This document shows positions 42,961 through 51,837 of a DNA stretch of 64,000 nt, one piece after another. This DNA comes from Nitratireductor sp. GTDB lineage: Bacteria > Pseudomonadota > Alphaproteobacteria > Rhizobiales > Rhizobiaceae. How positions within the stretch are numbered: the first letter of the stretch is position 1; each line of letters begins with the position of its first letter. The stretch lies in the NCBI GenBank assembly GCA_020637805.1, contig JACKJU010000003.1, positions 62,001 through 126,000 of the forward strand. Reading direction: 5' to 3'. The translations under genes were made by a program, and so were the position numbers. Under the pieces are notes generated by a model. The model did not search any database and was not told the DNA's origin. It was given only the letters and a program-made list of their open reading frames with translations.

Positions 42961-43941
42961 ATGAGGCTGCTCGTCACGGGCGCTGCAGGGAAGGTGGGTC
43001 AGGTTTTCCTGCCGGCGTTTCTTGCCGACCCCCGCTTTGACGATTGGGATGTGGTGGCCTTGTGCCACAACCGTTCCGTTGAGGCTGGAAGCCGCGTTTC
43101 AATCGTCTCGGGCTCGCTTGCCGATGCGGACGCGGTGGCGCGGGCAATGGATGGTGTGACCCACGTGCTGCACCTGGCGGCAGTCAAGGAGTCGCCTGAT
43201 CTGGCCTTCGATGTGGCACTAAAGGGGCTCTATCTGCTTCTCGAGGAATTCCGCCAGTCGGCCGACGCCAGCCAGTTTGTACTGCTAAGCGGCGATTGCG
43301 TTGTCGGGCACATCTACCAGGAATACGAGGCGCCGATCACCGAGAAGTCCGCCCGCAAGGCATATCCCGGCTGCTATGCGCTGACCAAGATCCTCGAAGA
43401 AACGATAGTGGAGCAGTACGGCATTTTATATGGCGTGAACTGGTCGACGCTGCGCGCTCCCTGGATCATGGAGAAGGATGATTTCAGGTTTGCGCTCGAT
43501 CTGGGCGAGGACCAGTTCGGAGGGCCTCCGTGGGCTGAAATCATCGATGAGGACCATCTCAGCCGGTACCGCAGTGGCCGCTATGTGCCGGTCTTGCGGG
43601 ATGCGAGAGGGGATTATCTCAAGCGCAATTTCGTTCACGTCGAGGACCTGGTTGCAGCCATCCTTGCGACCATCGGCAACCCGCGCGCAGCGGGTCAGCT
43701 TTTCAACATATCGATGGATGAACCGGTCGACTACGGAACGTTGGGACAGATGCTCAAGGCATCGAGAGGTCTTGAGCCAATCGAGATCGATACCCCGTTT
43801 CACAGCAATTGGCTGGACAATTCAAAGGCGCGAATGGTGCTTGGCTGGGCTCCCGAGATCGGTCTCGAGCAGCTTGCCGATCGCGCCTGGCAATACGAAC
43901 GCGCGGACAATGACCCGCGCATCGTCTGGTATCCCGGCTAG
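42961..43941 (+). CDS. NAD-dependent epimerase/dehydratase (extended SDR)
   Basis: A 326-residue extended SDR with GAAGKVG at residues 7-13 and the YALTK catalytic pair near residue 140; the Ser of the triad lies in VLLSGDCVVG. Relatives include uronate dehydrogenases and nucleotide-sugar epimerases. Absence of a nucleotide-sugar operon and presence of sugar ABC genes favour a free-sugar or uronate oxidoreductase. First gene of the plus-strand operon that continues with two binding proteins. Confidence 0.87.
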   Translation: MRLLVTGAAGKVGQVFLPAFLADPRFDDWDVVALCHNRSVEAGSRVSIVSGSLADADAVARAMDGVTHVLHLAAVKESPDLAFDVALKGLYLLLEEFRQSADASQFVLLSGDCVVGHIYQEYEAPITEKSARKAYPGCYALTKILEETIVEQYGILYGVNWSTLRAPWIMEKDDFRFALDLGEDQFGGPPWAEIIDEDHLSRYRSGRYVPVLRDARGDYLKRNFVHVEDLVAAILATIGNPRAAGQLFNISMDEPVDYGTLGQMLKASRGLEPIEIDTPFHSNWLDNSKARMVLGWAPEIGLEQLADRAWQYERADNDPRIVWYPG

Positions 43942-43981
43942 GGCAAGGTGTCCCGCCGGTGTTAAGTGGAGGAGAAGTAGC

Positions 43982-44974
43982 ATGAAGATGAAAATCTTGG
44001 CCATGACGGCCCTGTCAGGCGTGATCCTGGCGGCCGGTCCCGCCGCAGCGCAGGACAAGAAGACCCTGGCGATCGTCGTCAAGGGTCTGGACAACCCGTT
44101 CTTCGAGCAGATCAACCTTGGCTGCAAGAAATGGATGTCCGAGAATGCCGACAGTGAATACGAATGTCTCTACACTGGCCCCGCATCGTCTGCCGACGAG
44201 GCAGGTGAGGTGCAGATCGTCGACGATCTCCTGACCCGTGGCGTTGCCGCGATTGCCATATCGCCTTCAAATGCTCCTGCCATGGCAAACCGCATCCGCG
44301 CCATTGCTCCCTCCGTACCGGTCATGACCGTGGACGCGGATTTCCTCGAACAGGACCGCGACCTTCGCAAGACCTATCTTGGCACGGACAACTACCTCAT
44401 GGGCGTGAAGATGGCCGAGCAGGCCAGCATGCTCAAGCCTGATGGCGGTACGGTCTGCCTGCAGCTCGGCAACGTGGCTGCGGACAACATCAATGCCCGT
44501 GCCCAGGGTTTCCGCGATACGATTTCAGGTTCCAAGAATACTGATCGCCTGACCGGTCAGGGGGGCTGGAGCGAGATCGAGGGTTGCCCGGTATTCACCA
44601 ACGACCAGGCAGATCTCGCAAACCAGCAGATGTCGGATGTCTTTACGGCCAATCCCGATCTCGATGCATTCATCCTGATTGGCGGCTGGGCACAGTTTGC
44701 GCCGCAGGCCTATGCCCAGGTCACCGACCAGGTGATGGACAAGCTCAAGAGCAAGGATCTGATCATCATCGCGGGCGATACCCTGCCGCCACAGACAAAG
44801 GCCTTCCGCGAAGGCCGCAGCCACGCCCAGGTCGGCCAGCGTCCGTTCGAGATGGGAGCGCGCGCGCCTGACGTCATGATCCAGCTTATCAAGGGCGAAG
44901 CCGTCGAAGATCCGCTCTTCACCGGCCTGGATGTCTGCAATCTCGAAGATCCCGGTTTCTGCGCCGATAACTAG
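43982..44974 (+). CDS. Sugar ABC transporter periplasmic binding protein A
   Basis: A 330-residue binding protein with a signal of ~23 residues (cleaved after AAA) and a type I fold (LAIVVKGLDNPFFEQINLGCKK, then GVAAIAISPSNAPAMANRI). It has several cysteines, among them CLQLG, EGCPVF and the C-terminal pair in DVCNLEDPGFC, suggesting disulphides. GGAGGAG precedes ATG 43982. A hairpin with a T-rich tail separates it from a second binding protein. It may serve the divergent ATPase/permease pair at 42801-41059. Confidence 0.9.
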   Translation: MKMKILAMTALSGVILAAGPAAAQDKKTLAIVVKGLDNPFFEQINLGCKKWMSENADSEYECLYTGPASSADEAGEVQIVDDLLTRGVAAIAISPSNAPAMANRIRAIAPSVPVMTVDADFLEQDRDLRKTYLGTDNYLMGVKMAEQASMLKPDGGTVCLQLGNVAADNINARAQGFRDTISGSKNTDRLTGQGGWSEIEGCPVFTNDQADLANQQMSDVFTANPDLDAFILIGGWAQFAPQAYAQVTDQVMDKLKSKDLIIIAGDTLPPQTKAFREGRSHAQVGQRPFEMGARAPDVMIQLIKGEAVEDPLFTGLDVCNLEDPGFCADN

Positions 44975-44987
44975 GATCTCCCGGGAG

Positions 44988-45028
44988 CGATGGGGCAGGC
45001 CCTGCAGGCCGCCCCGTCGTTTCTTCTT
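44988..45028 (+). terminator. Intrinsic terminator-like hairpin between the two binding-protein genes
   Basis: CGATGGGGC pairs with GCCCCGTCG (nine pairs, one G-T) around a 14-base loop that can itself fold, followed by TTTCTTCTT. It starts 13 bases after the stop of binding protein A. Confidence 0.65.
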
Positions 45029-45088
45029 GCATATCAGTTCATGTTTCAATCGCGGCCCCGGAGGAAACGGGCCGCAGGGAGGAAAGTT

Positions 45089-46036
45089 ATGAAAAATCTC
45101 AAGACCTTGGCACTCGCAGCGAGTGTGGCTCTTATCGCCGGGTCCGCCTATGCACAGGAAAAACCCGCACTGGCCTTCGTCGTGAATGCCGCTTCGGACT
45201 TCTGGAAATTGGCGGAAGCGGGCGTAAAGGCAGCCCAGGCCGAACTGCCGGGCTACGAACTGCAGTTCAGATACCCCGCCCAGGGTACTGCAGCGCTCCA
45301 GAACGCGCTCATGGACGACCTTGTGGCAGCAGGAACGGACGCGATCATGATCTCGTCGGCCGATCCAAAGAACTCGATTGATGCGTTCAACCGGATTGCA
45401 GCCCAGGTTCCTCTGTTCACCACGGACAGTGATGCGCCTGCCAGCAACCGCATTGCCTATCTCGGTTCATCCAATACGGCTGCCGGCGAGCAGGCCGGCG
45501 AAATCGCGGTCAAGGCGATGCCCGATGGCGGCAAGTGCATGGGGTTCGTCGGCTTCCTCGGTGCAGACAATGCGGTTGAGCGTATTGCCGGCTTCCGTAA
45601 GGCCATCGAAGGATCGGGTATCGAACTGGTCGATGTACGTGGCGATGACGTCGATTTTGCCAGGGCACGTACCAATGTTGACGACGTGCTCGCTGCCAAT
45701 CCCGAGATCAACTGCATGGTCGGCTTCTATTCCTACAATCCGCCCAAGATCTACGAAGCACTTCAGGCTGCGGGCAAGCTGGGCGAGGTTACCGTGGTCG
45801 CTTTCGACGAGGACCCGATCACTCTCGGTGCCGTCCGTGAAGGCAGCTTCGCCGGAACCGTTGTGCAGGACCCCTACCAGTGGGGTTACCAGGGCATGAA
45901 GCTCATGGCCTCCTATCTGGAGGGCGACAAATCCGGCGTTCCTTCCGATGGGCTTATCATTGTTCCCACGAAGAAAATCGACAAGTCGAACGTCGATGCC
46001 TTCGAGGCTGAACTGAAGGCCCGCATCGGCGGCTAA
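45089..46036 (+). CDS. Sugar ABC transporter periplasmic binding protein B
   Basis: A 315-residue binding protein with a signal of ~22 residues (cleaved after AYA) and a type I fold (LAFVVNAASDFWKLAEAGVKAA, then AGTDAIMISSADPKNSIDAFNRI, then TTDSDAP). It resembles RbsB/YtfQ-like proteins but is not a duplicate of protein A. GGGAGGAAAG precedes ATG 45089, and open frame further upstream covers the hairpin. It probably pairs with the ATPase and permease directly downstream. Confidence 0.9.
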   Translation: MKNLKTLALAASVALIAGSAYAQEKPALAFVVNAASDFWKLAEAGVKAAQAELPGYELQFRYPAQGTAALQNALMDDLVAAGTDAIMISSADPKNSIDAFNRIAAQVPLFTTDSDAPASNRIAYLGSSNTAAGEQAGEIAVKAMPDGGKCMGFVGFLGADNAVERIAGFRKAIEGSGIELVDVRGDDVDFARARTNVDDVLAANPEINCMVGFYSYNPPKIYEALQAAGKLGEVTVVAFDEDPITLGAVREGSFAGTVVQDPYQWGYQGMKLMASYLEGDKSGVPSDGLIIVPTKKIDKSNVDAFEAELKARIGG

Positions 46037-46060
46037 GCGGAGTACTCCCATACTCTGTCA

Positions 46061-46098
46061 GGGCTGCACGGGCCATCTTCCCGGTGTCCGTGCAGCCC
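46061..46098 (+). terminator. Intercistronic hairpin after binding protein B
   Basis: GGGCTGCACGG and CCGTGCAGCCC form a perfect 11-base-pair stem with a 16-base loop. It begins 25 bases after the stop of binding protein B. Its right arm covers the GTG at 46084, which argues against that codon as start of the ATPase gene. Confidence 0.6.
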
Positions 46099-46128
46099 AC
46101 CGACTTCTCCGACTTTTCCGGAATGACC

Positions 46129-47634
46129 ATGAATGCACAGTCAGGCAACCCGATTTCGCTCGATCTTGCGGGAATCACCAAGGTCTATCCGGGTGCAATT
46201 GCTCTCAACAATGTATCGCTGAGCATCCGTGGCGGAGAGGTCGTCGGCCTGATCGGCGAGAACGGCGCCGGCAAATCCACATTGATGAAGATCCTGAGCG
46301 GTGCCATCGCTCCAGACGAAGGCCGCATGGTCATCGACGGGCAGGAGGTGGAAGACGTCACGCCTGCACAGGTCAATGAACTGGGGATTGCACTGGTCCA
46401 CCAGGAACTCAATCCCTTCTCCAACCGGGATGTGACGGCAAACGTGCTGCTTGGACGCGAGATACGGCGCGGCAGGCTGGGAATGCTGGATCATTCAGCC
46501 ATGGAGGCGAAGGTAGAGCCAATACTGAAACTGCTTGGAACGCGTTTCGGCCCACGCGATGCGGTCTCCGAACTTTCCCTTGCCGATCAGCAACTTCTCG
46601 AAATCGCCCGCGCGCTCTCGATCAACCTGCGGCTTCTGATCCTCGATGAACCGACATCGAGCCTCACCATGTCCGAGACGCGTCGGTTGCTCGATGTCAT
46701 CAGGATGCTGAGCGCCGAGGGCGTTGCCGTGCTTTTGATCACCCACAGGCTGGGAGAGATCGAGGAGGTTGCGAGCCGGGTCGTGGTCCTGCGCGACGGC
46801 CGAAACGCCGGCGAACTCGAACGCGAGGCCATCGAGAAGGACACCATGGTCCGCATGATGGTCGGGCGCGACGTGGGACAATTCTACAGGAAAACCGATC
46901 ACCGGCCGGGCGAGCCTGTTCTGGAAATCAAGTCCCTGCGAACGATGGCATATCCTCACCAGAAGGTGGACCTGTGCGTGCGCTCAGGCGAGATCTTGTG
47001 CCTGGCGGGGCTTGTGGGCGCCGGCCGCAGTGAACTGGCCCGTGCGATTTTTGGCATAGACGAGGTGGAAGGCGGCTCCATCTTCATGGAGGGCGCCGAA
47101 CTTTCCCGGCACACGGTCATGGATGCCGTTGCCGCAGGCATCTGCCTCATTCCGGAAGACCGCAAGGCGGAGGGGCTATTTCTCGATTTCTCGATCACCG
47201 AGAACATAGCAATGCCCAGCCACGCCGCCCTGGCCCGGAAGGGCTTTGTCGATCATGAGGCCGAAACTGTCCTTGCAGACAAGTCGAGGGAGAAGCTGCG
47301 GATCAAGGCTGCCCATCTGGATCGCGCCGTGGCGGAGCTTTCGGGCGGCAACCAGCAAAAGGTCGTCATCGCAAAATGGCTGGCGATGAACCCGAGATTG
47401 ATCATTCTGGATGAACCCACGCGCGGCATTGATGTCGGCGCCAAGGCCGAAGTCTACCACCTGATGCAGGAACTTGCGGCGCAGGGCGCGGCCATCCTGG
47501 TGATCTCGTCGGACATGGAAGAAGTGATCGGCGTCTCCGACCGTGTCGCCGTGATGTGCCGCGGACGGATCAGCGGCATTCTGGTGCGGGATGCGTTGAG
47601 CGAGGAAAACATTCTACGGCTAGCGGTCGAATAG
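46129..47634 (+). CDS. Sugar ABC transporter ATPase, two nucleotide-binding domains
   Basis: A 501-residue RbsA-class protein. Domain 1 has GENGAGKST near residue 48 and LDEPTSSLT. Domain 2 has GLVGAGRSE, LSGGNQQKVVIAKW and ILDEPTRGIDVGAK. Both Walker B sites are intact, in contrast to the homologue at 28204. The start is between ATG 46123 and ATG 46129; the upstream GTG 46084 lies within a hairpin. It couples to the permease 12 bases downstream. Confidence 0.88.
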   Translation: MNAQSGNPISLDLAGITKVYPGAIALNNVSLSIRGGEVVGLIGENGAGKSTLMKILSGAIAPDEGRMVIDGQEVEDVTPAQVNELGIALVHQELNPFSNRDVTANVLLGREIRRGRLGMLDHSAMEAKVEPILKLLGTRFGPRDAVSELSLADQQLLEIARALSINLRLLILDEPTSSLTMSETRRLLDVIRMLSAEGVAVLLITHRLGEIEEVASRVVVLRDGRNAGELEREAIEKDTMVRMMVGRDVGQFYRKTDHRPGEPVLEIKSLRTMAYPHQKVDLCVRSGEILCLAGLVGAGRSELARAIFGIDEVEGGSIFMEGAELSRHTVMDAVAAGICLIPEDRKAEGLFLDFSITENIAMPSHAALARKGFVDHEAETVLADKSREKLRIKAAHLDRAVAELSGGNQQKVVIAKWLAMNPRLIILDEPTRGIDVGAKAEVYHLMQELAAQGAAILVISSDMEEVIGVSDRVAVMCRGRISGILVRDALSEENILRLAVE

Positions 47635-47646
47635 GAAGAGCATACG

Positions 47647-48639
47647 ATGCAGAAGAAAGACATTGGCCTTGCCACGCTTGTGATTACCGTCGGCGCAATC
47701 GTTGCGCTGGTCAATCCGCGTTTCCTGTCGCCCATCAACCTCGCAAACACGGCCAACCTGATCGGCCTGTTTGGCCTCTTCTCCATAGCCGAGGCCTTCG
47801 TTATCGTGACCGGCGGCATCGAACTCTCGATCGGGTCGGTGATCGCGCTGGTCGGTGTGATCTTCGTCGATCTGGTCGCCACTTTTGGCGTTCCATGGCC
47901 CATTGCGCTGGCAATCGTTATCGTGCTTTCGATATTCATCGGTTTCCTGCATGGCTGGCTGATTACCCGCATGAAGCTTCAGCCCTTCGTGGTCACCCTG
48001 TGCGGCCTGCTGATCTATCGCGGTGTTGCCCGCTTCTACACACAGGACGGAACTGCCGGCTTCACCTTCGGTTCGAATTTTCCAATGCTGGAATTTCTGG
48101 TTTCAGGCCGCAGCGCCGGCGTGCCGCATTCGGTAATCGCGTTTGCCATCGTTGCGGTCTTCGCGTGGTTCCTGCTGCATCGCACGGTATTCGGCAGGCA
48201 TCTGTTTGCGGTCGGCAAGAACGCCGAGGCAGCGCGCTATTCGGGCATCAACACGGATCGGGTGGTCATCCAGGCATACGTGCTGTGCATCTTCCTGACC
48301 GGCATCTCGGCGGTCTTCTTTGCCATGTACACCCGTTCGGTTCAGCCGTCTTCGCACGGCAATTTCTACGAACTCTACGGCATTGCCGCAGCGGTGCTCG
48401 GCGGATTCTCGTTGCGCGGCGGCGAAGGTTCGATCGTGGGCGTTGTTCTGGGCGTAATCCTGCTCCAGGAACTGCAGAACCTGGTCAACTTGCTCGGGAT
48501 ACCTTCCTCCCTCAACTTCGCGGTGATGGGCAGCGTAATCCTGGCGGGTGTTATCGCAGATACGCAGTTTGCCCGTTATCGCGAGATCAGGCGCCAGCAG
48601 ATCGCGAAGTCGGCGCTGGAGGAAAGCGCCAAACAGTAG
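47647..48639 (+). CDS. Sugar ABC transporter permease (RbsC class)
   Basis: A 330-residue protein with about ten helices. It has VIVTGGIELSIGSVIAL, where Glu replaces the usual Asp of GGIDLSVG, and the loop FAVGKNAEAARYSGINTDRV. GGAAGAG precedes ATG 47647. A 161-base gap follows before the oxidoreductase gene, with only a weak five-base-pair stem. Confidence 0.9.
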   Translation: MQKKDIGLATLVITVGAIVALVNPRFLSPINLANTANLIGLFGLFSIAEAFVIVTGGIELSIGSVIALVGVIFVDLVATFGVPWPIALAIVIVLSIFIGFLHGWLITRMKLQPFVVTLCGLLIYRGVARFYTQDGTAGFTFGSNFPMLEFLVSGRSAGVPHSVIAFAIVAVFAWFLLHRTVFGRHLFAVGKNAEAARYSGINTDRVVIQAYVLCIFLTGISAVFFAMYTRSVQPSSHGNFYELYGIAAAVLGGFSLRGGEGSIVGVVLGVILLQELQNLVNLLGIPSSLNFAVMGSVILAGVIADTQFARYREIRRQQIAKSALEESAKQ

Positions 48640-48800
48640 AAAGAGTTTGCTCGACAATGCCCGGCAGGGGTTCCTTCGCCGGAGCCAGGCGTGCCATGTT
48701 GCGCCGGGAGTTCGAGACGATCTGCCCGCTTGGAACAGGGTGCTAGTTCCGGCAACGCGGGCATCTGATAAATTGAAATCACGGATGAGGAGCGATTAGC

Positions 48801-49787
48801 ATGTTCAAATGGGGAATATTGTCGACAGCCAAGATCGGGCGGGAGCAGGTGATCCCGCAACTGCAGGATTCCGAGAACGGCGTCGTCAGCGCGATCGCCA
48901 GCCGCGATCAGGCCCGCGCCCGCGCTTTGGCCGACCGTTTCGGCGTGCCGCTTGCATTCTCGTCCTATGATGAACTGCTGGCTTCGGACGAGGTTGATGG
49001 TGTCTACATTCCTCTGCCGACATCGCAGCATATCGAGTGGTCCATCAAGGCCGCAAAGGCTGGAAAGCATGTACTCTGCGAGAAGCCGATTGCCCTGAAT
49101 GCAGATGAAATCGCACCATTGATCGAGGCACGCGATGCTGCAGGCGTGCTGGTCAGCGAAGCCTTCATGGTCACCTATCACCCGCAATGGAGAAAGGTCC
49201 GCGAACTCATCAACGAAGGTGCGATTGGCCGCCTGCGTCATGTTCAGGGAGCGTTCTCCTACTTCAACATGGATCCGGGAGACATGCGCAACCAGGTTGC
49301 CCTGGGCGGGGGAGGCCTGCCCGATATCGGCGTCTACCCGACGGTAACGACCCGCTTTGCGACTGGAAGCGAACCGCTGCGTGTTCAGGCAAGTGTCGAG
49401 CGCGACGCCGAATTCGGTACCGACATCTATGCCAGCGTAAAGGCCGATTTCGGGGATTTCGAACTCAGCTTCTATTGTTCGACACAGATGGCCCTGCGGC
49501 AGGTCATGGTTTTCCATGGTGAGAAGGGGTTCATCGAGGTAACCGCCCCGTTCAACGCCGGCGACTACGGCCACGCGGTGGTCACCCTCCACGATGCGGG
49601 CCATGAACAGGCCCGGACTTTCCGGTTTCCCGGCATCAGGCAATACCGCCTCCAGGCAGAAGCCTTCGTTCGCAAGACGCAGGGCGGCGACGAAGAGGTG
49701 TTTACCCTCGAACAGTCTGTCCTCAACCAGAAGCTCATCGACGCCGTGTACCGTGCCGGATCCAGCGATGGATGGGTGGACGTCTAG
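48801..49787 (+). CDS. Gfo/Idh/MocA family oxidoreductase
   Basis: A 328-residue protein. The N-terminal Rossmann domain begins MFKWGILSTAKIGRE and carries the family EKP motif (VLCEKPIALNADE near residue 90). The C-terminal alpha/beta domain holds the substrate site (GGGGLPDIGVYP near residue 175). Members oxidise or reduce sugars, inositols or their derivatives with NAD(P). Last gene of the sugar operon or with its own promoter in the 161-base gap. GAGGAG precedes the start. Confidence 0.9.
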   Translation: MFKWGILSTAKIGREQVIPQLQDSENGVVSAIASRDQARARALADRFGVPLAFSSYDELLASDEVDGVYIPLPTSQHIEWSIKAAKAGKHVLCEKPIALNADEIAPLIEARDAAGVLVSEAFMVTYHPQWRKVRELINEGAIGRLRHVQGAFSYFNMDPGDMRNQVALGGGGLPDIGVYPTVTTRFATGSEPLRVQASVERDAEFGTDIYASVKADFGDFELSFYCSTQMALRQVMVFHGEKGFIEVTAPFNAGDYGHAVVTLHDAGHEQARTFRFPGIRQYRLQAEAFVRKTQGGDEEVFTLEQSVLNQKLIDAVYRAGSSDGWVDV

Positions 49788-49809
49788 ACGACGCGCTGGG
49801 CGGTCTCCG

Positions 49810-50256
49810 TCAGATCGCCTCGGCGAGACCCAATTGGTTGCGCACAAACTGCCTGTTCACCACAAGATCAGCCACCGACACGGCTGCAAGCTGCTCGAAA
49901 AAGGCGTTCAGCGCCTTGCGCAGGGTCGCGTTCAGACGGCAGGCGTCTATGAGCGGGCAGTCCGCGTCACCGCCATCGTCGAAGCATTCAGCCATCGAAA
50001 AGCTGTCTTCCGTGGCGCGCACGATGTCGTAGAGGGTGATCTCCTCTGCCGGTTTGGCAAGCCGCAGGCCGCCATACCTGCCCCGTACGGTTTCCACGAT
50101 TCCGGCATCGACCAGCACCTTCATGATCTTGAACAGGAAGAGTTCCGAAACCCCATAGGATGCCGCAATGTCGCGAACCTGGCTGAGCGGTGCCGGATTG
50201 GCGGCACAATACATCGCGATGCGGATCGCATAATTGGTTTGCTTGGTTAGGCGCAT
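49810..50256 (-). CDS. rirA: Rrf2-family iron-sulphur regulator, RirA-like
   Basis: A 148-residue protein. It opens with MRLTKQTNYAIRIAMYCAAN, very like RirA of rhizobia as I recall it, with a winged helix at ~1-80 (YGVSELFLFKIMKVLVDAG, then ETVRGRYGG). Three cysteines C91, C100 and C106 can ligate an Fe-S cluster (AECFDDGGDADCPLIDAC). RirA represses iron uptake genes and senses iron through its cluster. No iron genes are next to it. A perfect inverted repeat lies 29-43 bases upstream, probably its own operator. NsrR or IscR function is less likely but not excluded. Confidence 0.8.
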   Translation of the reverse strand: MRLTKQTNYAIRIAMYCAANPAPLSQVRDIAASYGVSELFLFKIMKVLVDAGIVETVRGRYGGLRLAKPAEEITLYDIVRATEDSFSMAECFDDGGDADCPLIDACRLNATLRKALNAFFEQLAAVSVADLVVNRQFVRNQLGLAEAI

Positions 50257-50284
50257 GGCATGTTCCGTCCGGCATTGATCCTGC

Positions 50285-50299
50285 TTGGGATAATCCCAA
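50285..50299. promoter_or_regulatory. Inverted repeat upstream of rirA-like gene
   Basis: TTGGGATAATCCCAA, seven-base arms around a single central base, perfect. It begins 29 bases upstream of the rirA-like start codon, where a repressor or RNA polymerase would bind. Rrf2-family proteins bind short dyads of this size. Confidence 0.65.
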
Positions 50300-50465
50300 A
50301 CTAGACTATCTTACTCCGCTTTCAAGCGGGATTGGTTCAACTTCGGATTTCTCCACCACCGCCTTCGTATCGCCGCAACCGCCAAACGAGTCGCATGCCT
50401 GTAACAAGAATCGTCTAGCCGGACGGAATCAGCCCGGCTATTTGTTCCGCTTCAGGAGAAACTGG

Positions 50466-51173
50466 ATGCGCCACGCAATCTATTTCACACCCTCCGCCAG
50501 CCACCCCCTGACCTTGCAGGCAAGCCGCTGGCTTGGACGCGATGCTTTCACGGGTGCCCAGATCACCACGCCCAAACCCGGTGCGATCAGCCAGTCACTG
50601 CAACTGCACTACACACGCTTGCCGCGCCGCTATGGCTTTCATGCGACCATTGTCGCGCCATTCTCCCTCGTGCCGAACATCGCGCAGGAAGGTTTGGAGG
50701 CAGCGCTCGCAACGTTCTGCGATGAGCACCAGCCTATCGAACTTCCCCACATGGAAATCCGGGAAATCGGGGCATTCTTTGCACTTGTTCCCGGCAACCA
50801 GCCTGCGGAACTCGATGCCCTGGCCTCTGACGCGGTTTCCTTCTTCCAATATCTGCGCCAGCCTCTGGAACCGGCGGAACTCGAACGGCGGCAGTCGGCG
50901 GGGTTGAGCGAACGGCAAAATGAACTTCTGTTGCGATGGGGCTATCCCTATGTGAAAGACGAATTCCGGTTCCACATGACGCTTACAGGCGAGGTTCCGG
51001 CGGAAGACAAGCCTGCAATGCGCATGGCACTTGAGGAACACTTCAGGGATTTTCTGGGCAAGCCGCTGTTGTTTGACCGGCTCGCCATCTTCGAGGAGAA
51101 GACGCGGGGTGGCCCGTTCAACGTCAAGTCCGTGGGGCATTTCCCTGCCGCCAGAACGAGAAAGATTGCATGA
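50466..51173 (+). CDS. DUF1045 protein, 2H phosphoesterase fold, phosphonate-associated
   Basis: A 235-residue protein. Two HxT-type motifs, FHATI near residue 58 and FHMTL near 168, mark the 2H phosphoesterase superfamily; the family (DUF1045) is found in C-P lyase clusters. The start is ATG 50466 with GGAG upstream; earlier frame is not family-like. It lies 43 bases from phnN. No phnGHIJKLM genes are in the window, so the pair is separated from a C-P lyase cluster. Confidence 0.85.
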   Translation: MRHAIYFTPSASHPLTLQASRWLGRDAFTGAQITTPKPGAISQSLQLHYTRLPRRYGFHATIVAPFSLVPNIAQEGLEAALATFCDEHQPIELPHMEIREIGAFFALVPGNQPAELDALASDAVSFFQYLRQPLEPAELERRQSAGLSERQNELLLRWGYPYVKDEFRFHMTLTGEVPAEDKPAMRMALEEHFRDFLGKPLLFDRLAIFEEKTRGGPFNVKSVGHFPAARTRKIA

Positions 51174-51216
51174 TGACCACGGAAACTGGTCGCACGAACG
51201 CAAGGCTGGTTCACAG

Positions 51217-51795
51217 ATGCGAATAGGACGGGGAGTTCTGGTCACCGTGATCGGTGCCAGCGGTGCGGGAAAGGACACGCTTATCGACCATGCCCGCGAG
51301 GTCCTGGAAAGCAAACCCGGTTTTCTCTTTGTACGACGCTGCATCACCCGTCCCGCGCAGGATGGCGGCGAAGCCCATGATTCAATGAGTGAAATGGACT
51401 TTCTCGAACTGGAATCGGCGGGAGGATTTGCTGTCACCTGGACAGCGCATGGCCTCCATTACGGCGTTCCGGCATCAGCCCGTCGCCATGTGCATGAAGG
51501 CGGAATCGCAGTTCTGAACGGATCGAGGAAGGCGCTGCCGGCAATTGCCGCAGCATTTCCCGGGATGCTTGCCGTCGAGATTGTCGCAAGCAGGCAGACG
51601 CGTGCCCATCGCCTCGCTACCCGAGGGCGCGAAAGCGCTTCGGAAATCCTCGCAAGACTGGACCGCGAGGTGCCGGACGCCTTTCGTACTGATGTCGCAC
51701 GCACAATAAGCAACGACGGCAGCGTGGCCGAGGCGGGAAAGGAGCTTGCCGATTGGCTTTCGGAACTGGCGTCGCTCCCCGAGGTTTCCAGTTGA
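51217..51795 (+). CDS. phnN: Ribose 1,5-bisphosphate phosphokinase
   Basis: A 192-residue P-loop kinase of guanylate-kinase-like fold with Walker A GASGAGKD at residues 13-20, FVRRCITRPAQDGGEAHDS (the GMP-kinase-like binding segment) and WTAHGLHYGVP. PhnN phosphorylates ribose 1,5-bisphosphate to PRPP in phosphonate breakdown. The start ATG 51217 is chosen from the family length and alignment; no strong Shine-Dalgarno is present. Probably co-transcribed with the DUF1045 gene. Confidence 0.85.
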   Translation: MRIGRGVLVTVIGASGAGKDTLIDHAREVLESKPGFLFVRRCITRPAQDGGEAHDSMSEMDFLELESAGGFAVTWTAHGLHYGVPASARRHVHEGGIAVLNGSRKALPAIAAAFPGMLAVEIVASRQTRAHRLATRGRESASEILARLDREVPDAFRTDVARTISNDGSVAEAGKELADWLSELASLPEVSS

Positions 51796-51811
51796 AAACA
51801 GCGCAAATTCC

Positions 51812-51833
51812 GGCGGCCTCGCTCCTTGCCGCC
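51812..51833. terminator. Hairpin between converging phnN and luciferase-like genes
   Basis: GGCGGC and GCCGCC form a six-base-pair perfect stem around a ten-base loop in the 42 bases between two converging stops. There is no T-run on either side. Confidence 0.35.
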
Positions 51834-51837
51834 AGGT

